A DNA stretch of 64,000 nucleotides from Synechococcus sp. Tobar12-5m-g (GCF_024345415.1 NZ_JAGQBB010000011.1:44496-108495); one strand, 5' to 3'. Shown: positions 8,707-17,057, counted from the first letter of the stretch. Numbers and translations: made by a program. The notes: generated from the letters alone by a model not told the origin.

Positions 8707-9362
8707 TGACCGCCAACCCAACCGCCAACCCGTCTGCAGGCGCCACCAACATCGTCTGGCATCAGGCGTCGGTCACCCGTGCCGACCGGGCCCAGCAGCG
8801 GGGCCACCGCAGCGCCATCCTCTGGCTGACGGGCCTGTCCGGCAGCGGCAAGAGCACCCTGGCCAACGCCCTCAACGCCGAACTGTTTCGCCGCGGCCTG
8901 GCCACCTATGTGCTGGATGGCGACAACGTGCGCCACGGCCTCTGCCAGGACCTGGGTTTCTCCGATGCCGACCGGGAAGAGAACATCCGCCGCATCGGCG
9001 AAGTGGCCAAACTGTTTCTCGATGCCGGGGTGATCGTGATCACGGCGTTCGTGTCCCCGTTCCGCGCCGACCGCCGCAGGGCCCGCGCCCTGGTGGAGAC
9101 GGATGATTTCATCGAAATCCATTGCGCCGCCGATCTGGATGTCTGCGAGCGCCGCGACCCCAAGGGGCTCTATGCCAAGGCCCGCGCCGGCCAGATCAAG
9201 GACTTCACCGGCATCTCCAGCCCCTACGAAGCCCCGGAAGCCGCCGAACTCGAAGTTCCTACGGGCAGGCAGAGCCTGGAGGAATCCGTGGCCCAGGTGA
9301 TCACCTATTTGGAGGAGCACACGGTGGTCACCGCTGGCTCGACCCGTTCAGCTGGAGGCTGA
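8706..9362 (+). CDS. cysC: Adenylylsulfate (APS) kinase
   Basis: CysC phosphorylates APS to PAPS. The 218-residue protein has the Walker A loop GLSGSGKS at 43-50, then VLDGDNVRHGLCQDLGFS, the ENIRRIGEVAKLF helix and the DPKGLYAKARAG segment typical of APS kinases. The start is an ATG overlapping the cysQ stop by one base. The 3' end overlaps the convergent ABC permease gene by 15 bases. Its presence implies that downstream reduction uses PAPS; the cysH found at 48.2 kb is of the PAPS type, which is consistent. Confidence 0.95.
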   Translation: MTANPTANPSAGATNIVWHQASVTRADRAQQRGHRSAILWLTGLSGSGKSTLANALNAELFRRGLATYVLDGDNVRHGLCQDLGFSDADREENIRRIGEVAKLFLDAGVIVITAFVSPFRADRRRARALVETDDFIEIHCAADLDVCERRDPKGLYAKARAGQIKDFTGISSPYEAPEAAELEVPTGRQSLEESVAQVITYLEEHTVVTAGSTRSAGG

Positions 9363-10157
9363 GGTGTAGAAGCGCAGCGCAAAACCCCAGAACCAGCGGC
9401 TGATCAGCAGCGCCACCGCCGCCACCAGCAGGCTGGAGACCACCCACAGCGGCGAGGCCCGCCCCAGGATCGCCTCGGCCGGCACGGTGGTGAGGAAGGC
9501 CACCGGCAACACCACGGTGAAGAACAGGCGCAGGCCGGCGGGGTAGGCGCTCACCGGGTACCGGCCGGCCACCAGGGCGGAGCGCAGCACTTCGGTGGCG
9601 TTCCAGACCTTCACGAACCAGATGCTGGTGGCCGCCAGCACGAACCAGAGGCTGTAGAGGATCAGGGCGCTGGCGACCAGGAGCAGGGCGGCGGCGACCA
9701 GGTGGAGGGCATCGGGGCGGGCGCCGGCTCGGACGGCGGCCACCACCACCAGGACCGCCCCGGCGGCGAGGCCCGGCAGACCCCAGGGGGAGAAGGTGCG
9801 AGCCGAGAGCCAGAACTGGCTGTCGATCGGCTTGAGCAGCACGAAATCCAGGGTGCCAGTGCGCACATGGGTGACGATCGTGCTCAGGTTGGGCTGCAGC
9901 AGGGTGGTGGTGAGGCCATCCAGCAGGGTGTAGAGGCCGAGCACCACCAGGGCCGCGTCCCAGCTCCAGCCGCCGAGATCGTGGCCGTGGCCGTAGAAGA
10001 GCGAGAGGGTGAAGAGGCTGCCGGCCAGGTTGGCGCTCACCGCCAGCAGTTCGAGCACAAAATTGGCCTGATACTCAAGCTCCGCCGCCAGGGAGGCAGC
10101 CCAGAAGCGCCGCAGGGTGCGCAGGTAGCGCAACAGCTCTGGGGCGGGGCGCGCCAT
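9348..10157 (-). CDS. ABC-2 family exporter permease (second subunit)
   Basis: This is a 269-residue integral membrane protein with about six hydrophobic segments, for example around residues 32-55, 85-100, 120-140 and 150-175. It belongs to the ABC-2/DUF990-type permeases annotated as an uncharacterised ABC transport system in cyanobacteria. The motif YTLLDGLTTTLLQPN and the following VRTGTLDFVLLKPID are characteristic of this group. It is the last gene of a three-gene minus-strand operon, starting one base after the upstream permease stop overlap. The substrate is unknown. Confidence 0.8.
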   Translation of the reverse strand: MARPAPELLRYLRTLRRFWAASLAAELEYQANFVLELLAVSANLAGSLFTLSLFYGHGHDLGGWSWDAALVVLGLYTLLDGLTTTLLQPNLSTIVTHVRTGTLDFVLLKPIDSQFWLSARTFSPWGLPGLAAGAVLVVVAAVRAGARPDALHLVAAALLLVASALILYSLWFVLAATSIWFVKVWNATEVLRSALVAGRYPVSAYPAGLRLFFTVVLPVAFLTTVPAEAILGRASPLWVVSSLLVAAVALLISRWFWGFALRFYTSASS

Positions 10158-10975
10158 CAGGCCCCCATCGCCGAGTATCGGCGCAGTCCGGCCCGCCAGA
10201 GCAGGACGGCGATCGGCAGGAACAGCAGCCCCCAGGCAGCCAGCACCCCAAAGCCCCGGGCGACGGGCACGGTGCCGCCGCTGAGCAGCTGGGCCGGGAA
10301 CCAGACCATCCAGGGAAAGGGGGTGTTGAGGGCGAAGGAGCGCATCGGCTCGGGGAAGGCCTCCAGGGGGGCCACCAGGCCGGAGAGGAAGAGGTAGGGG
10401 ATCAGCAGCAGGCGCTCAAGGGCGGCGGCCCGCTCGCTCCAGAAGCAGAGCATGGTGAGGGCGCTCTGGATCACGAAGCGCACCAGGAAGGCCAGGTGGG
10501 TGGCCAGCAGCGCCAGCAGGAGCCCGGCCGGCGTGGGCCACCAGAGGGCCGCCGGATGCACCAGGGCCACCAGCGCCACGATCGCCAGCACGAAGGGCAG
10601 CCGGGTGGCCTGCTCCGAGACGTGGGCCGCCAGGTAGCGCCAGAAGGGGTTGAGCGGCTGCAGCAGGGCCGGTGAGAGGCGGCCCTGGAGGGCGTCCTCC
10701 TCGAAGGCGTGGATCACCCAGACGATCGTGAACTGGCGCACCACGAAAGCGGCCAGGAAGTAATGCACCAGCCGCTGGGGCGTAAAGCCCGGAATCGAGG
10801 CCACCCCGGTGCCGCTCCAGAGGCCGAGCATGATCAGGGGCAGCACCCCGGAGAGAGCCCAGAGCACGATCTCGGCCCGGAACTCGAGCATCAGGGCGTA
10901 CTGGGAGGAGAGCAACACCCGGGCCAGACGGACGGCGTGGCGGAGGGAGCGGTCAGGGCCATGGTGCCGGCTCAT
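10157..10975 (-). CDS. ABC-2 family exporter permease (first subunit)
   Basis: This 272-residue polytopic membrane protein has about six predicted membrane helices. The loop FEEDALQGRLSPALLQPLNPFWRY parallels the VRTGTLDFVLLKPIDSQFW loop of the neighbouring permease, so the two probably form a heterodimeric channel. Its start overlaps the ATPase stop by four bases and its end abuts the second permease. The trio is a complete exporter core of the DUF990 kind. Candidate substrates (lipid, glycoconjugate or peptide) cannot be separated from sequence. Confidence 0.8.
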   Translation of the reverse strand: MSRHHGPDRSLRHAVRLARVLLSSQYALMLEFRAEIVLWALSGVLPLIMLGLWSGTGVASIPGFTPQRLVHYFLAAFVVRQFTIVWVIHAFEEDALQGRLSPALLQPLNPFWRYLAAHVSEQATRLPFVLAIVALVALVHPAALWWPTPAGLLLALLATHLAFLVRFVIQSALTMLCFWSERAAALERLLLIPYLFLSGLVAPLEAFPEPMRSFALNTPFPWMVWFPAQLLSGGTVPVARGFGVLAAWGLLFLPIAVLLWRAGLRRYSAMGA

Positions 10976-11955
10976 CCCACGACTCCCTGCTGGAACAGGC
11001 GCCCGATCAACTCCTCGATCGGCGGTTCGCTCACCTCCAGATCCAGTACCGCAAACATGGCCAGCAGCCGAGCGACGGCCCCGGTGAGCTGCTCCTGGGG
11101 AATCAGCAGCCGCACCCTTCGGCCCTCCAGGGATTCGAGCGCCCCGAAGGGGGCGAATGCGGCGGCCGGCTGGGGTTCGGCCAGCTCCAGCCGCACCTCG
11201 CGACAGGGGGTGAGCCTCTCGGTGAGGGCATCGAGGCGGCCGTCGAAGAACAGGTGCCCCTGGTGGATCAGCAGCACCCGGGGACAGAGGGCGGTGATGT
11301 CGCCCATGTAGTGGCTGGTGAGCAGCACGGTGGTGCCGGTGCGGCGGTTGATGTCGGCCAGGAACCGGCGGACCCTGGCCTGGGCGTTCACATCCAGCCC
11401 CAGGGTGGGTTCATCCAGGAACAGCACGGCGGGGCGATGGAGCAGGGCCGCCAGCAGCTCCGCCTTCATGCGCTCGCCGAGGGAGAGCTTCCGCACGGGC
11501 CGGGTGAGCTCATCGCCGAGCTCGAGCATGTCCGCCAGCTCCTGGATGCGCCGGTGGGCCTCGGCGTCCTCGATGCCGTAGACGGCGGCATTGACCCGCA
11601 GCGAATCGAGCGGCGGCAGATCCCAGATCAGCTGCTGCTTCTGGCCCATCACCAGGGAGATCTGGCGCAGGAAGCGGCCCTGGCGCCGGAAAGGAACGCA
11701 GCCCGCCACCTCCACCGTTCCGGCGCTGGGGTGGATCAGGCCGCTGAGCATCTTGAGGGTGGTGGTCTTGCCGGCGCCATTGGGCCCCAGGAAGCCGACG
11801 ATCTCGCCGGGCTCGATCGCGAAGCTCACCTCGCTCACCGCCGGCACGTCGCGGCTGCGGCGGGCGACAAAATGACGCAGGGTGCCCAGCAGTCCGGGCT
11901 GCTTGTCGGCGACCCGGTAGGTCTTGGAGAGGCCCTCGGCGCGAATGATCGGCAT
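10972..11955 (-). CDS. ABC transporter ATP-binding protein of the ABC-2 exporter
   Basis: The 327-residue ATPase starts at the ATG at 11955 (MPIIRAEGLSKTY). An in-frame extension to 12054 is open but lacks family similarity. Walker A GPNGAGKT lies at 57-64, the ABC signature region LSLGERMKAE near 157-166, and Walker B LFLDEPTLGLD near 178-188, followed by TSHYMGDI with the switch histidine. The sequence resembles the NatA/DrrA-like ATPases that pair with DUF990 permeases and has a roughly 90-residue C-terminal extension. It heads the operon and is divergent from the GHL10 gene with a 92-base gap. Confidence 0.88.
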   Translation of the reverse strand: MPIIRAEGLSKTYRVADKQPGLLGTLRHFVARRSRDVPAVSEVSFAIEPGEIVGFLGPNGAGKTTTLKMLSGLIHPSAGTVEVAGCVPFRRQGRFLRQISLVMGQKQQLIWDLPPLDSLRVNAAVYGIEDAEAHRRIQELADMLELGDELTRPVRKLSLGERMKAELLAALLHRPAVLFLDEPTLGLDVNAQARVRRFLADINRRTGTTVLLTSHYMGDITALCPRVLLIHQGHLFFDGRLDALTERLTPCREVRLELAEPQPAAAFAPFGALESLEGRRVRLLIPQEQLTGAVARLLAMFAVLDLEVSEPPIEELIGRLFQQGVVG

Positions 11956-12047
11956 GGTCGAAAAGCTAGGGCTGGGCGCGGCCGCCCTGGACCGATCAGC
12001 GCGGTTGGCGCCGCTAGCGTCCACCAGGGTGAGACAGAAACCGCCGG

Positions 12048-13208
12048 ATGCCACGCAACCCCTGGCGGCTGCCGATCCTGGTGCTGCTGACAGCCATCCT
12101 GACCCTGCTGGTCGCCATGGCCCTGCCCGCCCCCAGCCGTACCCAGCCGCTGCGTCCTGAATTGCGCGGCGTCTGGATGACGGCCAATGACATGCCCACC
12201 CTGCGGGATCGCCAGCGCCTCGGGCTGGCCCTCGATCAGCTCAGCCGGTTGGGCTTCAACACCATCTATCCGGTGGTGTGGAACAGCGGCACCACCTACT
12301 ACCCGAGTGCGGCGATGGGGCGGCGGGGCTTCCAGTCGTTCACCTTCAAGGGGCTGCAGGGGCAGGATCTGCTCGCCGAGGTGATCGCCCAGGGCCATGC
12401 CAGGGGCCTGCGGGTGATCCCCTGGTTCGAGTTCGGCTTCATGGTGCCGCCCAGTTCGGAGATCGCCGCCCTGCATCCGGATTGGTTGTCACAACGACGC
12501 GATGGGGGCACCACCTCGATCAGCGCGGCCGGGGAGGTGGCCTGGCTCAATCCCTTCCACCCGGAGGTGCAGGCGTTTTTGAGCGAGCTGGTGCTGGAGG
12601 TCGTTGCGGGGTACGACGCCGATGGCATTCAGTTCGACGATCACCTGAGCCTGCCCAACGCCTTCGGCTACGACCCGACCACGGTGGCTCAGTACCGCAG
12701 GGAAGCAAAGAGACCTCCGCCGACCAATGCCGCCGACCCGGCCTGGGTGCAGTGGCGTGCCGACAGAATCACCACCGTCGTGGCAGGGCTGCGCCAGACG
12801 ATTCGCAGCCGGAAACCCATGGTCCTGGTGTCGATTTCACCCAATTACCACGACTTCGCCTTCAAGCTTCAACTGCAGAACTGGCTGGCCTGGGTACGGC
12901 GGGGCCTGGTGGATGAGGTGGTGGTGCAGCTCTACCGCCCGGACATCGAGAGCTTCTCCGCCCAGCTGAACCGCCCTGAGTTCGATGAGAGCCGCGCCAA
13001 GGTGACAACGGCGATCGGGATCATGGCTGGCCAGCGCCAGGATCCGGTACCGATGGAGCGGGTCATCGCCCAGGCACGGGCGGCCCGGCAACGGGGGCTC
13101 GGGGTGGTGTTCTTCTCCTTCGAAACCCTCTGGGAGCACACCGCCGAACCCGAGGAGACGCGGTTGCAGGGGTTACGGGACGTTCTGGCCGGCTCTGTTG
13201 GTCCCTGA
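12048..13208 (+). CDS. Secreted glycosyl-hydrolase-like 10 (GHL10) family protein
   Basis: The 386-residue protein begins with a signal peptide or anchor (residues about 1-30; a hydrophobic run ILVLLTAILTLLVAMALP). It then has the GHL10 start ELRGVWMTANDMPTL followed by GFNTIYPVVWNSG. Later blocks GLRVIPWFEFGF, WLNPFHPEVQAF and GIQFDDHLSLP are typical of this TIM-barrel family, often annotated as family 10 glycosylhydrolase or DUF187. Related proteins act outside the cytoplasm, but their substrate is usually unproven; a wall or exopolysaccharide glycan is plausible. It converges on the PPC-glutaredoxin gene with an 11-base gap. Confidence 0.85.
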   Translation: MPRNPWRLPILVLLTAILTLLVAMALPAPSRTQPLRPELRGVWMTANDMPTLRDRQRLGLALDQLSRLGFNTIYPVVWNSGTTYYPSAAMGRRGFQSFTFKGLQGQDLLAEVIAQGHARGLRVIPWFEFGFMVPPSSEIAALHPDWLSQRRDGGTTSISAAGEVAWLNPFHPEVQAFLSELVLEVVAGYDADGIQFDDHLSLPNAFGYDPTTVAQYRREAKRPPPTNAADPAWVQWRADRITTVVAGLRQTIRSRKPMVLVSISPNYHDFAFKLQLQNWLAWVRRGLVDEVVVQLYRPDIESFSAQLNRPEFDESRAKVTTAIGIMAGQRQDPVPMERVIAQARAARQRGLGVVFFSFETLWEHTAEPEETRLQGLRDVLAGSVGP

Positions 13209-13219
13209 TCGGACCGGCT

Positions 13220-13888
13220 TCAGCGCAACCGCACCAGCTCTCCCCGCCCTTGGAGCTCGGCCAGATCGTCGTAGCCGCCGATGGCCTTCCCATCGATGAA
13301 CACCTGGGGCAGGCTGCTGCGGCCGCTGCGCTGCTCCAGGTCCCGTCGTTCGCCGTCGCCAGTCACCCACTGCACCCGATGGGGAATGCCGAGGGTGCGC
13401 AGCAAGCGCAGGGCCCGGGCCGACCAGGGACATCCGCTCAACACGGCGATCTCGACGCGGGGGTGTGGCAACCGCTGCTGATCCAGCGGCGTCTGGTCAG
13501 CGCTGGTGGACGGCGACGCAGGAGCGGCAGGAAGCGGAGCCGCCAGAAAGCCCACCAGCAGGTCGGCCCCCTTGAGCACCAGCGTGCCGGGCTCGAGGTG
13601 GCCGCCCCACACCTGGCAGTCGCGATCAGAGAGGCTCAGGTGCAGGTGCACCCCCTGGGGCGAGACGGTGCCCTGCAGGGTGATGATCTCCAGATCCCCT
13701 GACAGCACTGTGGGCTCGGCACGCCCAGGGCACTGGAAGGTGGCGCGGGAGAGGTTGCCCACCACACCGAGCACGAACCCAGAGGCGTTCTGTTCGGTGG
13801 CCAGCTGCTCGAGGCTGAGGCGCAGGTCGCTGCCGGGACCGAGCTTGAGCGGCAGGGGGCGCATGGGTGGTCCTGCGGAGTTCGGCAT
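13220..13888 (-). CDS. PPC (DUF296) domain-glutaredoxin fusion protein
   Basis: The 222-residue protein has two modules. Residues about 10-115 match the PPC/DUF296 fold: LRLSLEQLA, GNLSRATFQ, LEIITLQGTVS, VHLHLSLSD and VWGGHL..GT are in the family order. Residues about 144-222 match glutaredoxin: VEIAVLSGCPWS with C153 and S156 in place of a second cysteine, then SLPQVFIDGKAIGGYDDL with the cis-Pro and GG glutathione-binding site. A proline/serine linker separates them. PPC domains bind DNA in plants and are of unclear role in bacteria; a CPWS monothiol site suggests glutathione or Fe-S handling. The ATG at 13888 is chosen; 13864 is possible. Confidence 0.85.
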   Translation of the reverse strand: MPNSAGPPMRPLPLKLGPGSDLRLSLEQLATEQNASGFVLGVVGNLSRATFQCPGRAEPTVLSGDLEIITLQGTVSPQGVHLHLSLSDRDCQVWGGHLEPGTLVLKGADLLVGFLAAPLPAAPASPSTSADQTPLDQQRLPHPRVEIAVLSGCPWSARALRLLRTLGIPHRVQWVTGDGERRDLEQRSGRSSLPQVFIDGKAIGGYDDLAELQGRGELVRLR

Positions 13889-13922
13889 GGAGGCTAAGTG
13901 GCGAACCGATCGGGCCAGGAAC

Positions 13923-14726
13923 TCAACCCGCCGGCAGCACCTGCCGGTAGCCGTTCGCCACCAACACCTGCAGGGGTGTGCCGAACAGCGTGCTGAGAGG
14001 GGCGTCCCGCAACAGCGCGCTGACGGGCCCATCGCCCACCACCTCTCCTTGCCGCAACAGCACGGCGCGGCTGATCTCGGGGATGATCGCCTCGATCTGA
14101 TGGGTCACCAGCAGCAGGGTGGTGCCGGAGCGGGCCAGATCCCCGAGGATTTGAAGCAACTGGTGTTTTGCCTGCAGGTCGAGGCCGTTGGTGGGTTCAT
14201 CCAGCACCAGCACCTCAGGGTGGTGCACCAGGGCACGGGCCAGCAGCGCTCGGCGGCGCTGGCCATCGGAAAGCTGGCCGTAGGGACGCTCCTCCAACTC
14301 GGCGAGCCCCAACTGCTCGATCAGCTCTGCCACCCGGACGCGCATGGCTGCGGTGGGCTGTTGGCTGCGGCCGATGCCGACGGAGCCGAAGAAGCCGGAG
14401 AGCACCACGTCGGCGGCACTGACGCGACCCCCGTAGCCGGACTGCAGATCGGGGGACACCATCCCGATGCGGCGGCGCAACTCCCAGAGGTTCACCGTGG
14501 TGCTGCCGAAGATCCGCAGCCGCGAGCCGGGCTTGACCACGGGGTAGAGCTCGCGGCTGAGCAGCTTGATCAACGAACTCTTGCCGGAGCCGTTTGGACC
14601 CAGCACCACCGTGTGCTCGCCTCTGTGAAACTGCAGGGAGAGGTTCTCGAACACCTTGCGGGGGCCCAGCCAGGTCTCGACCGCCTGGAGTTCGAGGTAG
14701 GGGGTGGTTGGGGTGGGGGCAGCCAT
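13923..14726 (-). CDS. Orphan ABC transporter ATP-binding protein (ModF/YfeB-like)
   Basis: This is a 267-residue single ABC domain. Walker A GPNGSGKS is at 43-50, the signature is LSDGQRRR, Walker B LVLDEPTNGLD, and the switch region VTHQIEAI. RIFGSTTVNLWELRRRIG and the DVVLSGFFGSVG block resemble ModF-like or iron-type soluble ABC ATPases. The start ATG at 14726 removes an open but unrelated upstream extension. No permease or binding protein lies beside it, so the partner must be elsewhere or it works as a regulator. Confidence 0.8.
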   Translation of the reverse strand: MAAPTPTTPYLELQAVETWLGPRKVFENLSLQFHRGEHTVVLGPNGSGKSSLIKLLSRELYPVVKPGSRLRIFGSTTVNLWELRRRIGMVSPDLQSGYGGRVSAADVVLSGFFGSVGIGRSQQPTAAMRVRVAELIEQLGLAELEERPYGQLSDGQRRRALLARALVHHPEVLVLDEPTNGLDLQAKHQLLQILGDLARSGTTLLLVTHQIEAIIPEISRAVLLRQGEVVGDGPVSALLRDAPLSTLFGTPLQVLVANGYRQVLPAG

Positions 14727-14801
14727 GGCGGAACCGTAGGCAGGTCTAGGAGCAGCGAAAGCGGAACACATCGGCCAGGATTCTGGCCAGACTGGGCCGT
14801 G

Positions 14802-14981
14802 ATGGATCACTCCACCACCCACGGCCTCGCCCTGCTGCTCTGGTGCGGGGTCCTGGCTTTCAAACTGGTGGGCCTGGCTCAGTGGTGGCTGAGCCAGGGC
14901 GCCCTGGAACCGAGCCGGGCCTTCCGCCTGGAACTGCGGCGGCGGGGGCTGGTGAGATCTGAGGCCCCGCTGGAGCCATGA
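14802..14981 (+). CDS. Small single-helix membrane protein, unknown
   Basis: This is a 59-residue ORF starting at ATG 14802. It has one clear hydrophobic helix (LALLLWCGVLAFKLVGLAQWWL, about residues 9-30) followed by a basic, arginine-rich tail (FRLELRRRG). It lies between the divergent ABC ATPase gene and the IS5 remnant. The helix-plus-positive-tail pattern is what a real small inner-membrane protein would show, but no family is recognised. It could be a spurious ORF. Confidence 0.45.
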   Translation: MDHSTTHGLALLLWCGVLAFKLVGLAQWWLSQGALEPSRAFRLELRRRGLVRSEAPLEP

Positions 14982-14993
14982 GGCGCCGATCTG

Positions 14994-15275
14994 GAACACA
15001 GGCATCGATGCCACCTTGATCGCGGCTCCCAGCTCCACCAAGAACGGGAAGGGGGAGAGGGATCCGGAGATGCACCAGACCAAGAAGGGCAACCAGTGGT
15101 ACCGCCACTTCGCGGAAGGCTTCGCCTACGGAGTGAAGGTTCTCAACCGCCACGCGGAAGCCAAGGGCTACGGCGTGGAAAAGGACACAGGCCTGATCCA
15201 CTCAGTGGAAACACGGCCGCCAATGGGCATGACCTCACTCCAGCAGCTGATCTCCTGCACGGTGAGGAGACAAGA
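14994..15275 (+). pseudogene. Degraded IS5-family transposase remnant
   Basis: From about 15001 the frame reads GIDATLIAAPSSTKN, then RDPEMHQTKKGNQWY, which is the hallmark of IS5-family DDE transposases. After an aberrant stretch of some 25 residues it continues GVEKDTGLIHSVET. A one-base frameshift near 15215 is needed to read on: TAANGHDLTPAADLLHGEE. Both ends of the transposase are missing and no inverted repeats were seen. It cannot encode an active enzyme. It fills most of the 416-base gap between the small membrane ORF and the VOC gene. Confidence 0.8.
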
Positions 15276-15397
15276 CCATGCCGCCCTTCCCCCAGCAAAG
15301 CATTGGAGCGCTCTGGAAGGTTAGGCCAAGTAACCAGAGCGAAAGATCATCATCAATCACACCTAATGTCGCATTGGTCTCGAGAATCCCCAAGCCC

Positions 15398-15769
15398 ATG
15401 GCCAGCAATCCCGTCACCTGGTTCGAACTGAACGTGCTCGACATGGAGCGCGCCAAGGCCTTCTACGGCGCCGTGTTCCAGGTGGAATTCCAAGACATGT
15501 CCAGTCCGGAGATGGCCTACTGGTGCTTCCCGATGGACAACGACCGGGTGGGCGCCGGCGGGGCGCTGATGCAGATGGCGGGCTGCGAGCCGGGCAAGGG
15601 GGGCACGCTGGTGTACTTCAGTTGTGAGGATTGCGCGATAGAGGAAAGCCGTGTGGTGCCGGCCGGCGGCACGGTCTGCCGGCAGAAGATGGCGATCGGA
15701 GAGTTTGGCTTCATCTCGGTGGTGACCGACACGGAGGGGAATCCAATCGGCCTGCACTCGCTGAAGTGA
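15398..15769 (+). CDS. VOC (glyoxalase/bleomycin-resistance fold) family protein
   Basis: The 123-residue protein starts at ATG 15398 (MASNPVTWFELNV). It shows the VOC pattern VTWFELNVLDMERAKAFYGAVF, then MAYWCFP, GAGGALM, TLVYFSCEDC and a C-terminal GFISVVTDTEGNPIGLHS. This single VOC half is expected to dimerise. The group is commonly labelled glyoxalase-like, but the reaction is not predictable. The upstream frame is open but runs through the IS5 remnant, so the internal start is preferred. The following TspO gene begins 8 bases after its stop. Confidence 0.85.
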   Translation: MASNPVTWFELNVLDMERAKAFYGAVFQVEFQDMSSPEMAYWCFPMDNDRVGAGGALMQMAGCEPGKGGTLVYFSCEDCAIEESRVVPAGGTVCRQKMAIGEFGFISVVTDTEGNPIGLHSLK

Positions 15770-15777
15770 GCGGCGAC

Positions 15778-16293
15778 GTGAGCGTCACAGCGCCACAGCG
15801 CCGCTTCCGTTGGTGGCAGGCGTTGGCCATCCTGTTGGTGGCCAACGCCATCAGCGTCCTGCCGGCCGGCCTTCTGGGCGACGCCATCTTCTACAACGGC
15901 TTCCTCCTGCCCCCGTTCGCCCCACCCGACTGGGTGTTCGCGCCGGTGTGGTTTGTTCTGAACGTCACCTCGCTGGTGGCCCTGGCGCTCGTGGCCAACG
16001 CCCCTGTGCTCACCCGGCGACATCGGCTTGTCCTGATCTCCGAGGCCGCGGGTTGGCTGCTGTTCACCAGCTTCACCACCCTTTACTTCGGCCTGAACAG
16101 CCCGGTGCTCGGCGCGATCGATACGGTGGCGGGACTGGCGGTGGCCGTGGTCAGCTTCATCGGCGCGATCGGGCTGAACCGGATCGCTGCTGGTCTGATC
16201 CTCCCGCGCCTGCTCTGGCTGCTGCTCGCCAGCCTGGTTTCGGTGCAGGTGGCGCTCACGAACGTTGATCCTTTCCTGGCGGGGGTTCCCTGA
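15778..16293 (+). CDS. TspO/MBR-family (tryptophan-rich sensory) membrane protein
   Basis: The protein has 171 residues from a GTG at 15778, with five predicted membrane helices as in TspO. The fingerprint LPPFAPPDWVFAPVWFVLNV after helix 1 is the family's conserved PPxWVFxPVW loop. TspO proteins bind porphyrins or other hydrophobic ligands in the membrane and are linked to stress and tetrapyrrole control in cyanobacteria. The C-terminal half is more divergent than usual and has fewer tryptophans than classical TspO, so the assignment is to the superfamily rather than to orthology. Eight bases separate it from the VOC gene, suggesting one transcript. Confidence 0.7.
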   Translation: MSVTAPQRRFRWWQALAILLVANAISVLPAGLLGDAIFYNGFLLPPFAPPDWVFAPVWFVLNVTSLVALALVANAPVLTRRHRLVLISEAAGWLLFTSFTTLYFGLNSPVLGAIDTVAGLAVAVVSFIGAIGLNRIAAGLILPRLLWLLLASLVSVQVALTNVDPFLAGVP

Positions 16294-16336
16294 CAAGGAG
16301 CTGATGGAGAGAAGACCGCAGGATTAAATCCACCCC

Positions 16337-17053
16337 ATGGACCTGTTCAACCGACAGGGGACCACCTACCGGCAGGTGGTGGATCAAGACCTGATGGAGC
16401 ACCGGGCCCTCTCGACTGCGGTGGCCAAGGCGATCGACACCTGGATGGAATCGGTGGGGTCCGACCGGGGCAAGCGGGAGCCGCCCCGGCTGGTAGACCT
16501 GGGCTGCGGTGACCTGGGCCTGCTGGCCCCGCTGCTGCGCCGCCTGCCGCTGGGGTCCTACCTGGGGATCGATCTCTCGGCCCAGGTGCTGCCCCTGGCG
16601 GCAGCCGCCCTCGGGCCTGTTGCCTATCCCTGCCGCTGGCGGGAGCTGGATCTGCTCAGCTGGGCCGCAGCGGACAACCCGGCCCAGCCCGTCGACATCC
16701 TCCATTCCGCCTTCGCCATCCACCACCTCAGCGACGGCGAGAAAGCGCGCTTCCTGGACCTCTGCCGCCGCCGCATCGCCCCCGGCGGCCTGTTTCTTTG
16801 GGCCGATGTCTTCCGTCAGCCGGGCGAATCCCGCGACGCCTACGGGGCCCGTTACGTGGAGCGCATTCGCAACACCTGGACGGAACTGTCCCAGGAGGAA
16901 CGGGAGCGGGTGGTCACCCACCTGCTCAGCTTCGATCACCCCGCCGATCCGGTGGTCATCCAGGCGGCAGCCGCGGCAGCCGGCTGGCGCTGGAAGTGGC
17001 TCTGGCGAGGGACCCACCAGGCCGAAGCCCTGGCGCTGCTGACACCGGCCTGA
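16337..17053 (+). CDS. Class I SAM-dependent methyltransferase
   Basis: This is a 238-residue cytoplasmic protein with a Rossmann methyltransferase core. Motif I VDLGCGDLGLL is near residue 54, motif II YLGIDLS is near residue 74, and the post-motif segment ILHSAFAIHHLSDGEKARFL and APGGLFLWADVF follow. The layout resembles small-molecule methyltransferases. The acceptor is not identifiable. It is convergent with sufS (4-base gap). Confidence 0.85.
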   Translation: MDLFNRQGTTYRQVVDQDLMEHRALSTAVAKAIDTWMESVGSDRGKREPPRLVDLGCGDLGLLAPLLRRLPLGSYLGIDLSAQVLPLAAAALGPVAYPCRWRELDLLSWAAADNPAQPVDILHSAFAIHHLSDGEKARFLDLCRRRIAPGGLFLWADVFRQPGESRDAYGARYVERIRNTWTELSQEERERVVTHLLSFDHPADPVVIQAAAAAAGWRWKWLWRGTHQAEALALLTPA

Positions 17054-17057
17054 CCGC

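Noticed and set aside
15016..15324. 102-residue ORF as an independent gene
   Set aside because: It is a fragment of the broken IS5 transposase; the continuing homology is in another frame.
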